Notes under the pieces: model-generated
Seen by the model: the letters and a program-made list of their open reading frames with translations, nothing else
The model's database searches: none
What the model was told of the DNA's origin: nothing
Position numbers and translations under genes: made by a program
Source of the DNA: an uncultured Anaerolineae bacterium
GTDB lineage: Bacteria; Chloroflexota; Anaerolineae; Aggregatilineales; Phototrophicaceae
Assembly: GCA_937944445.1 (NCBI GenBank)
Contig: CALDYP010000017.1
Coordinates: forward strand, 1 to 64,000
Length of the DNA: 64,000 bases
Direction: 5' to 3'
Shown: piece after piece, positions 34,327 through 42,931 of the stretch
Layout: every line of letters begins with the position of its first letter
How positions within the stretch are numbered: the stretch's first letter is position 1

Positions 34327-35445
34327 GATGTGGCTGATGAAGAGCAGGGCAGGCAGCAAGGCGTAGGCTGATTGAACGGCCAGCTCAACAGCTTTGCGTT
34401 GGTTTGGGAGGGCGCGCTTGATCCATTCGGCAAGGGTGAAGACGGCATACGTCATCCAGAGCACTTGGATGATGAACAGCGGCAGTAGCAGCGCCTCTTT
34501 GCGCGGCCCGATGTAGATCAGCCCGAAGAACGTATAAGCGCCATAAGCGAGCAGCGTGACGCCCCCCAACGGCGGATACCACCGCGCCAAGCGCGCAAGG
34601 CCCAGCACCGCCAACGCCATGCCCACCCAGCCGAATTGGGCTTCTACAACGCCAAGCTGAATCAGCCAGCGGCCAGCGTCGCGCCAGCGGTCTGGCAAGA
34701 GGAAGTAATGCTGCGCTTGAAAGTAATCGACGACAATCCCGCGCAGGCCGAGCGCGGCAATGCCCACCAGCGCCAACCAATACCAGACTGGCAGGCGAAC
34801 GCGCGCGAGCAGCAGCGCCACCCCAATCGCCGGGCTGAGCAGCGCCAGCAGCGAGTCGTTGACCACGCCGACCCCGAACAGCAGCAGCACGCCGTACAGA
34901 TGATAGGGCCGCACCAGCGACATCCCCTCCGCCAGCGGCTTGTCTAGCAGGATGGGCGGCGCTGTGTCTTCGGGGTGTGGGTTCGTCAGCAGCAGCATGT
35001 CGATCAGCAGGTAGAGCAGCCAACTGGTCACGAAGCCCGTCAGGCGCAGGCTGCGCGGCGTGCCCACTTGGGAGAAGAAGAGGGCTGCGAACACGATCAC
35101 CCCCAGCCCCAGCGCCACATACGGGCGCTGACTGAGCAGCGCGGCCAACAGCACCGCAAGGACGCCCGCGCCAATGGCAAGGACAATGGTCGCCGGTTGG
35201 CCTTGTGCGCCGCCCGTCTGCGTCCAGAAGGCGGGGCTAAGGCACAGCGTCAAGCCGCCGATGAGCGCGAGCGCTGACCCCATGCGCCGCAGCGCCAGCG
35301 CCATCCCGACGATCACCAGCCCCAGCCCCAACGCGCGCACGATCGGCGTGTTGCCCAGCGCGATGAGGATCAAGGCGGCGATGGCCCCGCTCAACACGCA
35401 TGGGAGCCAAAATCGTAGAATGCGCAGCTGACGTTCGTTGAACAA
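34315..35445 (-). CDS. multi-span membrane protein of unknown function in the shape operon
   Basis: 376-aa protein with about ten membrane segments and a loop containing NPHPEDTAPP (about 155-165) and FQAQHYFLLPDRWRDAG (about 245-260). No family is recognised; it has some resemblance to integral membrane enzymes of envelope assembly, but no catalytic motif is identifiable. The start is TTG at 35445, 3 bp after the mrdA stop, so it is coupled to the wall-synthesis operon. Its final GSV and stop codon come from element copy C; the ancestral end was probably two to three residues shorter. Confidence 0.75.
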   Translation of the reverse strand: MFNERQLRILRFWLPCVLSGAIAALILIALGNTPIVRALGLGLVIVGMALALRRMGSALALIGGLTLCLSPAFWTQTGGAQGQPATIVLAIGAGVLAVLLAALLSQRPYVALGLGVIVFAALFFSQVGTPRSLRLTGFVTSWLLYLLIDMLLLTNPHPEDTAPPILLDKPLAEGMSLVRPYHLYGVLLLFGVGVVNDSLLALLSPAIGVALLLARVRLPVWYWLALVGIAALGLRGIVVDYFQAQHYFLLPDRWRDAGRWLIQLGVVEAQFGWVGMALAVLGLARLARWYPPLGGVTLLAYGAYTFFGLIYIGPRKEALLLPLFIIQVLWMTYAVFTLAEWIKRALPNQRKAVELAVQSAYALLPALLFISHIGSV

Positions 35446-35448
35446 GGC

Positions 35449-37812
35449 TCATTGTCCGGGTTGTTCCAGCGGCGGGATAGGCGTTGGGTCGATAAAGGCT
35501 TCGCCTTGCTGCTGTGGGATGACGATGTTTCGACCGGCGGCGCGCTGTTCTTTGAGGCTGAAGTAGCCCTCTAAGATCTCGCGCACGACGGGCAGCGCAA
35601 TCCGTGAGCCTTCGCCACCGTTGTAGATGAAGGCGATCACCGCAATTTCAGGGTTTTCGTAGGGTGCATACGCCACAAACCACGCATGGGCCGGCCACTG
35701 GCCGGGCACGCAGTAGCCTAGTGGCTGCGCCACGTTGTCGCAGTACTCGGCTGTGCCAGTTTTGCCCGCTACAGTGACTGTGTCGAGCTGGGCGCGCAGG
35801 GCGGTTCCGCCCGGAATGGTGGTCGCGGCCAGCATCCCCTCACGCACGAGTTCCAGTGTGCTCGTCTTGGTGAAAGGTGGAATGTAGGGGTTGTTGGCGT
35901 TGCGGAAGCGCACCGGCTGGCAGACCGCGCCGGTGAACGAGTAGTTCAGTGGGATGTGTACTTTGTACTCGCGCAGGTCTTCAACGAACTGATCGGAGCT
36001 GATGTTGACTGTGTTGCGGTAGGTCTGTGGGTTGCAGCGCGCCGGGTCATAAAACGGGCTGGTGCGCTCGCAGATGCAGGCAAGGCTGGTGGGGCCTTTC
36101 ATCAGCATGTCCTCCAGCAGCAGCAGCGTGATCGGCTCACCGGGTGCGAGTGTCTCAAGGTTGAGCGTGCGCAGCACCTGCGGACGGAAGGGTTCGACGA
36201 CCGTGCCATCCGCGTTGAGGAAGTCGCGGATGAGGGTGGGCTGGTAGAGGATGCCGTTGTTGATGATGGCGTTGGTCTGGTTGAGCAGTTGCAGCGGTGT
36301 GGTCGTCACATAACCTTGACCGAACGCGGCGTTGTAGGTGTCGCCCGTTGACCAGTTTTCGCCGTAGTTGCGGCGCTTCCAGTCTGGATCGGGCATGCGG
36401 CCGGCGTTCTCAAACGGCAGTTCGACGCCGGTGATGGAGCCGATGCCGGTGGCGGTGGCGTAGCGGAACAGCCCATCGATGCCCAGCCCACCCGGGCGCA
36501 GCACGGCGGGGTTGATATTGGCGTTGCCGCCGCCCACTTGGTAGTAGTAGACGTCGCAGCTCCACGCGATGGCCTGAATGTGGTTAACGGGGCCGTGACC
36601 GTTGCGCAGCCAGCAGACAAAACGCTGCGAGGCGGCCGGGTCGTTAGGGGCGTAGCGGTTCTCTAGGATGAGCTGGCCTTCATCGCGCAGTTGGGTGGCC
36701 GGGTTGATGACGTTCTCTTCTTCAACGCCCGCGGAGACGATCAGTTTCCACACGCTGCCGGGCGGGTAGAGGCCTTTGATGGCGTTGTTGACCAGCGGAC
36801 GGGCGGGGTCTTCGATGATGTCAAGGTAGTAGCGCACGTCGATGTTGCGGGCGAAGCGCGTGTTGTCATAGGTCGGGATGCTCACCATTGCAAGGATCTC
36901 ACCGGTCATCGGGTTCATAGCGATGGCGACGCCCTGCGTGCTCAGGCCTTTGTCTGCCGGGGCGGGGTTCTCGTTGCGGAACTGAATCCAGCGCAGCAGC
37001 GACTGCTCCGCGACGATCTGCAAATCACTGTCGAGGGTGAGGCGCACGCTCTGGCCGGGGACGGGTTCGATCTGGCCGATGACGCGCTGGACTTCGCCGG
37101 CCACGTCCACCTCACGGAGCTGCTGGCCGCGCGTCCCACCGAGGCGGTTCTCTAGGTAACGCTCGATCCCTTCATAGCCGATGCGGTCAAAGGCCGGGTT
37201 ATAGCCTTGTTCGCGCAGGGCTTCGGCCTCCGCCTCGCCGATTGGCCCCATGTAGCCGACGATGTGGGCCGTCACAGCGCCAGTGGGGTATTCGCGCACG
37301 CCGACTGTTTCGATGCTCACGCCCGGCATGTAGATACGCTCTTCGAGAATTTGCATCATGACGCGCTGGGGGATGTCGGTTGCGATCGTCACCGGGCGGA
37401 AGGGGGCGATACCCGCGCCTTCCGCCACGAGTTCTTCAATGCTGCGCACGCGGCGCGCGCCGGCAGCCGCAGCGATCTGCGCGGTGGGCGGCACACCGAC
37501 GAGCGCTGACAGGCGCGTGAAGATGTCCACACGGGCTTGATCGTTGCTCGGCAGCTCAGCGGGGACGATCGTCACGTTGTAAGCAGGCACGTTGAAGGCA
37601 AGGCGCACGTCGTTGCGGTCGCGGATCGCCCCGCGCGCCGCTGCCAGCGGCAGCGCCTTGAAGCGGTTGCCATCTGCGAGGTCGTCGTAGAAATCGTATT
37701 CAAGCACCTGAAGTTGATATAGACGAAGGCTAAACACGCAGAACACAGCGAACACCACCGCTTGAAAGAAGGTGAGTCGCCAGCCCTGAAAGGGAAATAA
37801 ACGGTTCTTCAT
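35449..37812 (-). CDS. mrdA: penicillin-binding protein 2 (peptidoglycan transpeptidase)
   Basis: 787-aa class B PBP, longer than the usual 600-700. One N-terminal membrane segment (12-32), a dimerisation/pedestal region (60-250), and a transpeptidase domain (290-770) with active site SVWK (Ser353, Lys356), SCD (418-420, the SxN equivalent) and KTG (684-686). Residues about 575-640, between the second and third motifs, form a Cys-containing insert (C579, C581, C593, C631), and further Cys lie at 399, 419, 691 and 701, which suggests extracytoplasmic disulfides. The Met at 37812 starts the real protein; the frame upstream is antisense-like sequence over mreD. It partners RodA in elongation. 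Confidence 0.92.
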   Translation of the reverse strand: MKNRLFPFQGWRLTFFQAVVFAVFCVFSLRLYQLQVLEYDFYDDLADGNRFKALPLAAARGAIRDRNDVRLAFNVPAYNVTIVPAELPSNDQARVDIFTRLSALVGVPPTAQIAAAAGARRVRSIEELVAEGAGIAPFRPVTIATDIPQRVMMQILEERIYMPGVSIETVGVREYPTGAVTAHIVGYMGPIGEAEAEALREQGYNPAFDRIGYEGIERYLENRLGGTRGQQLREVDVAGEVQRVIGQIEPVPGQSVRLTLDSDLQIVAEQSLLRWIQFRNENPAPADKGLSTQGVAIAMNPMTGEILAMVSIPTYDNTRFARNIDVRYYLDIIEDPARPLVNNAIKGLYPPGSVWKLIVSAGVEEENVINPATQLRDEGQLILENRYAPNDPAASQRFVCWLRNGHGPVNHIQAIAWSCDVYYYQVGGGNANINPAVLRPGGLGIDGLFRYATATGIGSITGVELPFENAGRMPDPDWKRRNYGENWSTGDTYNAAFGQGYVTTTPLQLLNQTNAIINNGILYQPTLIRDFLNADGTVVEPFRPQVLRTLNLETLAPGEPITLLLLEDMLMKGPTSLACICERTSPFYDPARCNPQTYRNTVNISSDQFVEDLREYKVHIPLNYSFTGAVCQPVRFRNANNPYIPPFTKTSTLELVREGMLAATTIPGGTALRAQLDTVTVAGKTGTAEYCDNVAQPLGYCVPGQWPAHAWFVAYAPYENPEIAVIAFIYNGGEGSRIALPVVREILEGYFSLKEQRAAGRNIVIPQQQGEAFIDPTPIPPLEQPGQ

Positions 37813-37831
37813 TCGGATGAACTCCGGCACA

Positions 37832-38344
37832 CTATGGGCTGAGGCCGTAGCTACGGCGTGGGCGTGTGAGTTGATGAAGCCAGCGTACCAGCAGATACAC
37901 AGGCAGCGCAAGCGCAATCTGATAAGCCATCGTTGGCAGTAGAAAATAGCGAATGGTTGGGATGAGGTCAATCGGGTAACCGACGAGGCCCAACCCAACG
38001 AACAAGACGACTTGAGCGAGCAGGCTGGCCGCCACCACCACCACGAAGTACAGCAGGATCGACAGCCCCTCAAACTGCTGATCGAGCAGTTTGAGCGCGA
38101 AGATCGCCAGCACGAGCGGCAAGATGGACGTGCCGAGTGGCGCGATGGACATCAAATCTTGCAGCAGCCCGCCCACAAACGCCCATGTAAACGCCTCGCG
38201 CCAGTCTGCATCCAGCGCCCACGCGACCACCACGAGCAGGATGAGGTTGGGCTGGCCGCTGAAGAAACGAATGTAAGGGAAAACGCTGGATTGCAGCGCG
38301 ACCAGCACGATCAACAGCAGCAGCAGCAAGGCAGAGCGTACCAC
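37832..38344 (-). CDS. mreD: rod-shape determining protein MreD
   Basis: 170-aa membrane protein with five to six membrane segments, matching MreD in size, topology and position between mreC and mrdA. LLLVVVAWALDADWREAFTWAFVGGLLQDLMS (about 35-66) carries the conserved GxxxGLxxD-like segment. The start is GTG at 38344, 3 bp after the mreC stop. It links the cytoskeletal MreB to periplasmic or external wall synthesis through MreC. Confidence 0.88.
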   Translation of the reverse strand: MVRSALLLLLLIVLVALQSSVFPYIRFFSGQPNLILLVVVAWALDADWREAFTWAFVGGLLQDLMSIAPLGTSILPLVLAIFALKLLDQQFEGLSILLYFVVVVAASLLAQVVLFVGLGLVGYPIDLIPTIRYFLLPTMAYQIALALPVYLLVRWLHQLTRPRRSYGLSP

Positions 38345-38347
38345 TGC

Positions 38348-39178
38348 TCACTCCAATCGCAGGTCAGCGGCTTCGAAGTTCGTCACCACCAGCACGAGTT
38401 CAAGGCGGTTGAAGTCGATCAAGCTGGTGAGCTGCGCTTCTTGAGACAGCTCAAACTCGAAGCTTTGACGGCTGGTCACTTGGCCGATGACGATGTTCGG
38501 GGGGAAGTTGCCCCCCAGCCCTGAGGTGAACACGAGGTCGCCGATGATGATCGGCGCATCAACGGGAATGTAGCGCATGACGAGGTTTCCTGTCAGCAGG
38601 CCGCGGCCTTCAACGGAGCCTTCGGCGCGGCTGGTTTGCAAGCGCCCACTGACGAAGCTGTTTTGATCGGTGATGAGCTGCACGCGGGCAGCGTTGGCGG
38701 TCACGTCGAAGATGCGCCCGACCAGCCCCAGCTCCGTCACAACGGGCATGCCGGCGCGCACCCCGTCGCGTGTTCCCTTGTTGATCAGGATGGCGCGGAT
38801 CAAGCCCTGCTGATCGACCCCCAGCACGTCCGCTGCGATGAACTGCATGTCGCGGTTGGCGGTGGTGTAGTTGAGAAGCTGCGCGAGGCGCTCATAATCT
38901 GCGGCGATCTCGCGCAGTTGGACGACTTCGCCGGTGAGGGCGGCCAGTTGGCGCTCAAGGTCGCGGTTGCGTTGGCGCAAGCTCTCGACGTCGTACAGCT
39001 CGTTGCCAGCCGCCATGACAGCGCTGCCCCCCCGCGTGAACAACCCCGTAAGCGCGAACAGCGGGGCGGCGGCGATCCCTTGCACGCCGCTCAGCAGCCC
39101 ACTCAAGCTCACAATCAACAGGGCGCTGGCCAGCGACAAGCTGATGATGAAGTAGACCAATGGGTTTTGGCGACGCAT
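38348..39178 (-). CDS. mreC: rod-shape determining protein MreC
   Basis: 276-aa protein. One N-terminal membrane segment (about 9-30) and a coiled coil (about 62-95, SLRQRNRDLERQLAALTGEV) are followed by the MreC beta-barrel domains (about 110-270) with ADVLGVDQQGLIRAILINKGTRDGV and GLVGRIFDV. It acts outside the membrane, binding PBP2 and opening it for activity. It lies 70 bp after mreB; that gap holds TGCTATAAT, an extended -10 promoter, so mreCD-mrdA may also be expressed apart from mreB. Confidence 0.93.
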   Translation of the reverse strand: MRRQNPLVYFIISLSLASALLIVSLSGLLSGVQGIAAAPLFALTGLFTRGGSAVMAAGNELYDVESLRQRNRDLERQLAALTGEVVQLREIAADYERLAQLLNYTTANRDMQFIAADVLGVDQQGLIRAILINKGTRDGVRAGMPVVTELGLVGRIFDVTANAARVQLITDQNSFVSGRLQTSRAEGSVEGRGLLTGNLVMRYIPVDAPIIIGDLVFTSGLGGNFPPNIVIGQVTSRQSFEFELSQEAQLTSLIDFNRLELVLVVTNFEAADLRLE

Positions 39179-39223
39179 ACACTCTCCATACTGCCAGCGT
39201 TGGGGCTGGCCGCTTTGGCGGGC

Positions 39224-39232
39224 ATTATAGCA
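39224..39232 (-). promoter_or_regulatory. extended -10 promoter before mreC
   Basis: TGCTATAAT on the minus strand (39232-39224), identical to the sites before polA and mreB. It lies 45 bp upstream of the mreC ATG, in the only sizeable gap of the cluster. Confidence 0.45.
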
Positions 39233-39248
39233 TTAGCGCAAAGAGGGA

Positions 39249-40310
39249 TTAATGGCGGGTGCTGCCGCGCTCTGCTCCGACGAGGAGACGACGCAGGTTG
39301 TTGTAATCTTCGAGGATGCGCCCCGCGCCGCGCGCCACGCAGGTGAGCGGGTCGTTGGCGCAGTAGGCGCGGATGTTGACCTCATCAGAGATGCGCTGAT
39401 CAAGCCCGCGAATTTGCGCGCCCCCGCCCGCCAGCATGATGCCGCTCTCCATCAGGTCGGCCACCAGCTCAGGCGGCGTGCTGTCGAGCGCGTCTTTGAC
39501 TGTGTCAATGATGATGTTGATCGAGCCGCTGATGGCGTCACGGATTTCGATGGAACTGACTTCCACGCTGTCGGGCAGGCCGGTTGTAAGGTTGCGCCCC
39601 TTGACGTGGATTGTGCGTTCCTGCGGCAGCGGGTAGGCCGAGCCGATGTCCATCTTGACGCGCTCGGCGGTTGGCTCGCCGATGAGCAAGTTGTGCTTCT
39701 GGCGCATGTACTGGACGATGTCCTCATCCATCTCGTCCCCAGCGACGCGGATCGACCGGCTGATGACCACCCCGCCCAGCGAGAACAGCGCCACCTCGGT
39801 CGTGCCGCCGCCGATGTCCACCACCATGCTGCCGCGCGTCTCTAAGACGGGCAGGCCGCCACCGATGGCCGCCGCGACGGGTTCTTCGATCAAGTGGGCT
39901 TCGCGCGCGCCAGCGTCCAGCGTCGCCTCGATCACCGCGCGCTTTTCAACCTCAGTCACCCCCGCAGGGATGCCCACGACAACGCGCGGGCGCGGGATAG
40001 GAACCCATGTTTGCTCGTGCGCCTTGCGAATGAGATAATCGAGCATACGCGCGGTGACGTCATACTCGCTGATGACGCCATCGCGCAGCGGGCGCACGAT
40101 GAGGATATCGCGTGGGTTTTTGCTCCACATCTCTTTGGCGCGCTGACCCACTTCAATCGGTTGGCGCGTGCGCTTGTCGAGGGCGACAAATGACGGCTCG
40201 TTGATGACGATGCCTTTTCCTCGAACGTATACAAGGGTATATGCCGTGCCCAGATCGATCCCGATGTCTAGGGAGAACAACCCAAAGAAGTAATCGATCG
40301 GACTTAGCAC
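39249..40310 (-). CDS. mreB: actin-like cytoskeletal protein MreB
   Basis: 353-aa actin homologue that positions the elongation machinery under the membrane. The phosphate-1 loop is DIGIDLGTAYTLVYVRGKG (about 15-33), phosphate-2 VVDIGGGTTEVALFSLGG (about 158-175), and the adenosine motif MLAGGGAQIRGLD. The start is taken as GTG 40310: GGGAG lies 6 nt upstream and the protein then begins VLSPIDYFFGLFSLDIG. The longer frame opens with TTG at 40337. It is the first gene of the shape cluster and divergent from tilS; promoter candidates are TGCTATAAT at 40402-40394 and TATAAT at 40357-40352. Confidence 0.95.
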   Translation of the reverse strand: MLSPIDYFFGLFSLDIGIDLGTAYTLVYVRGKGIVINEPSFVALDKRTRQPIEVGQRAKEMWSKNPRDILIVRPLRDGVISEYDVTARMLDYLIRKAHEQTWVPIPRPRVVVGIPAGVTEVEKRAVIEATLDAGAREAHLIEEPVAAAIGGGLPVLETRGSMVVDIGGGTTEVALFSLGGVVISRSIRVAGDEMDEDIVQYMRQKHNLLIGEPTAERVKMDIGSAYPLPQERTIHVKGRNLTTGLPDSVEVSSIEIRDAISGSINIIIDTVKDALDSTPPELVADLMESGIMLAGGGAQIRGLDQRISDEVNIRAYCANDPLTCVARGAGRILEDYNNLRRLLVGAERGSTRH

Positions 40311-40393
40311 AAACAACTCCCACGTCGGTTCATACAATGGCTGCCTGCGAAATTATATGCGTTGCGACGTTACAGGCTAGCAGTAACCGAAGC

Positions 40394-40402
40394 ATTATAG
40401 CA
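40394..40402 (-). promoter_or_regulatory. extended -10 promoter of mreB
   Basis: TGCTATAAT on the minus strand (40402-40394), about 85 bp before the mreB start, in the divergent gap with tilS. It has a consensus -10 and TGn, with only a T-rich tract at the -35 position. Confidence 0.5.
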
Positions 40403-40445
40403 AGGTTTAGATCATAAAAAAAAGAAAGATCACACGGAACCGATA

Positions 40446-41822
40446 ATGCTCACTCAAGATTTAACTCAGGCGGTTCAAGCACAATTCGACGGCCATGATG
40501 AGCAGTTTGTGTTGGCTGTCAGCGGTGGGCGAGACAGCATGGCGCTGCTGCACGCGGTGGTGCATCATGTGCCGCGCGCGCGTGAACGGGCGTGCGTGGC
40601 CACTTTCAACCACGGCATTCGCCCAGAAGCCGCGGCCGAGGTGGCCTTTGTGCAGGCGTGGTGTGAGCAGCATGGCATTCGATGCCAAGCGGGGGCCGGC
40701 GATGCACCTGCACGGGTTATCAGCGGCGGCAGCTTAGAGGCAGCGGCGCGCGAGCTGCGCTATGCGTTTCTGGCGCAGGCCGCCGCCGAGTGGGGCGCAG
40801 CGCTCATTGTGACGGCTCACCATGCCGACGACCAAGCTGAGACGGTGCTGCTGCACGTGCTGCGTGGGGCGTCGCTCAACGGGTTGAAGGGGATGCGCGT
40901 GCGCTCACCGCATCCGCAGCAGCCACAGCTAACACTGCTGCGGCCGCTGCTGCATGTGCCGCGCAGCGCCATCAACGCCTATGTGCAGGCTCACAACATC
41001 CCATACGTTGAGGACAGCAGCAACACAGACACAAATTACACCCGCAACTACTTGAGACAGACCGTGATGCCGATGTTGGAGCCGATCAATCCACAGCTTA
41101 CAGCGGCGTTGGTGCGCTTGTCAGAGTTGGCGCAAGATGAACTACAGGTGAGCGATTCAACCTTTCAGCACAGCGTGCTGCCGTCTATCACTCGGTGCGC
41201 GACGTGCTGGTATACAACGTTGAACAGGTATGAGCGCATGCCCACAGCGTTTCAGCGGCGGTTTGTTCAGCAGGCGTATCATGCGCTGACAGGCAAGGCC
41301 TTAGCGTTTGACGACGTGGAGCGCGCGCGCGCCGTCTTTGAGCGTCGTCGCACGTCGGAAGTGCTGCGGCTGACGGGTGGGGTGACGGTGCGCGTCGTTG
41401 GCATTCACGGCGACCTGCACGCTTTGATCGGCGAGCTGCCAGATGTGTGGTGGCGGCTCAGACCAAATCAGCAAGAGGTGGTGACCATTGGGCAATCGAT
41501 CTCGCTCGCCAATGGGCAGTTGGCGTTGAAGCGGTCTCCCAACAACTATGGCGACCTGCACGTGCCCATTAACGCGACGATCGTGCTGCGTGGGCGGCAA
41601 AAGGGGGATGTGTTCCAGCCGTCCTCTCTTCGGGGGCATCGTGTCAAGCTGGCCGAATGGATGGTTGACCAGAAGATCCCGCGAGACGTTCGGGATGTGA
41701 TCCCGCTGATCGTTGTGGATGACCAGATCGGCGCGGTGCTGCTGCCTCAACCCGTGGTGGCTCACCCGTTCTACCTTTCAACTCATAACTCTGAAGCGTT
41801 AATACTTGCCATAAATGAATGA
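40446..41822 (+). CDS. tilS: tRNA(Ile)-lysidine synthase
   Basis: 458-aa N-type ATP pyrophosphatase that converts C34 of the CAU-anticodon tRNA-Ile to lysidine so that it reads AUA; normally essential. The PP-loop is AVSGGRDSMALLH (SGGRDS, 26-31), and TAHHADDQAETVLLHVLRG and DSSNTDTNYTRNYLRQTVMP are conserved in the family. C-terminal TilS domains complete the enzyme. It is divergent from the mreB cluster and followed 88 bp later by a response regulator gene. Confidence 0.94.
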   Translation: MLTQDLTQAVQAQFDGHDEQFVLAVSGGRDSMALLHAVVHHVPRARERACVATFNHGIRPEAAAEVAFVQAWCEQHGIRCQAGAGDAPARVISGGSLEAAARELRYAFLAQAAAEWGAALIVTAHHADDQAETVLLHVLRGASLNGLKGMRVRSPHPQQPQLTLLRPLLHVPRSAINAYVQAHNIPYVEDSSNTDTNYTRNYLRQTVMPMLEPINPQLTAALVRLSELAQDELQVSDSTFQHSVLPSITRCATCWYTTLNRYERMPTAFQRRFVQQAYHALTGKALAFDDVERARAVFERRRTSEVLRLTGGVTVRVVGIHGDLHALIGELPDVWWRLRPNQQEVVTIGQSISLANGQLALKRSPNNYGDLHVPINATIVLRGRQKGDVFQPSSLRGHRVKLAEWMVDQKIPRDVRDVIPLIVVDDQIGAVLLPQPVVAHPFYLSTHNSEALILAINE

Positions 41823-41910
41823 AGTAGACTTGTCGTGTAATGCTTGCCAGAATACATAGACGAAAGTATCATTAAGGAAACATTGCCGAACGGTACAGGA
41901 TTGACTGACA

Positions 41911-42804
41911 ATGGAAACAGACAGAAGCATGGATGGCGCTCCATACATTCTGGTAGTAGATGATGAAGGGGCTAACCGCTACTCGGTCAGCAAGACTTTG
42001 CAGCGGGTGGGGTATGTGGTGCACGATGCTTCGAGTGGCGAGGAAGCGTTAGAGTTAACGATGACTCAAGATTATGATGTCATCCTTACGGACATCATCA
42101 TGAACCCCGGAATGGATGGAATTGAACTGCTGCGCCGTGTGAAAGAGCGCCAGCCGGACGCGGTGGTGATCCTCATGACGGGGTATGCCAGCCTCGGCAC
42201 GGCGGTTGAGGCGCTGCGCTTGGGCGCGCACGATTACATCATCAAGCCTAGCAGCATGCAAGACATCCGCGTGAGCGTGGCAAAAGGGGTTGAGCGCGCC
42301 CGCAGCCTGCGGCGGCGGCGGCGCTTGCTGGAGACCATCCGAAACGACGTAGTCGAGCTGACCGCGGCAGAGCGAGCGAACGTCCTGAACGCCGCCAGTG
42401 AAGCAGCCGAGCGCGAAGGCTCGATCCACACTGACGAGACGAGCGAGATGGAGATCATCAACCGCGCGCGTGAAGGCGAAGTCGTCGGCAACCAGATGCA
42501 GCTTGGCCCGCTGATTGTGTATCCGGGGCGCTACCAAGTGGCGATTGACGACCAGCCGATTGACCTCACGCCGACGGAGTTTGACCTGCTGCTGTATCTG
42601 GCGGCGCACCGTGGGCGCGTTGTGCCCTGCCATGAGCTGGTGCGAGAGGTGCGCGGCTACACGGTGGACGAGGCTGAAGCGCGCGAGGTGATCCGCCCAC
42701 ATGTGAGCAATCTGCGCCGCAAACTCAAAGAGGCCGGGCGCGGCGCGGAGGTGATCTCGAATGTGCGCGGCATCGGCTATCGCCTGAGCGACCGAGCGAC
42801 CTAG
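41911..42804 (+). CDS. OmpR-type response regulator
   Basis: 297-aa transcription factor. The receiver (about 8-125) has an acidic DDE start, phospho-acceptor Asp in DVILTDIIMNPGMDG (about residue 57) and K in YIIKPSSM. A basic helical linker (RARSLRRRRRLLETIRN, 127-145) and a longer bridge lead to a winged-helix DNA-binding domain (about 200-295) with LTPTEFDLLLYLAAHRGRVV and RPHVSNLRRKLKEAG, typical of the OmpR/PhoB group. The linker of about 70 residues is longer than usual. No partner kinase is adjacent. A terminator follows. Confidence 0.9.
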   Translation: METDRSMDGAPYILVVDDEGANRYSVSKTLQRVGYVVHDASSGEEALELTMTQDYDVILTDIIMNPGMDGIELLRRVKERQPDAVVILMTGYASLGTAVEALRLGAHDYIIKPSSMQDIRVSVAKGVERARSLRRRRRLLETIRNDVVELTAAERANVLNAASEAAEREGSIHTDETSEMEIINRAREGEVVGNQMQLGPLIVYPGRYQVAIDDQPIDLTPTEFDLLLYLAAHRGRVVPCHELVREVRGYTVDEAEAREVIRPHVSNLRRKLKEAGRGAEVISNVRGIGYRLSDRAT

Positions 42805-42835
42805 TGGATCAAGCCAACAACTGCTGAGTGCGACG

Positions 42836-42866
42836 AGGGGCGTGCCGCTGCATGGACGCCCTTTTT
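42836..42866 (+). terminator. Rho-independent terminator after the response regulator
   Basis: AGGGGCGT pairs with ACGCCCTT across a 12-nt loop, and the T run extends to 42866. It lies 32 bp after the stop codon. Confidence 0.75.
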
Positions 42867-42931
42867 GTTGTGGCCACTGTAAGGTTAAACTGACCACGGA
42901 ACCAATGAAAAGCGTTTTGGGGTGACACACA

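Noticed and set aside
37813-38073. N-terminal extension of PBP2
   Set aside because: The 87 codons overlap mreD and encode Trp/Cys/Arg-rich sequence. The Met at 37812 begins a normal cytoplasmic tail and membrane anchor.
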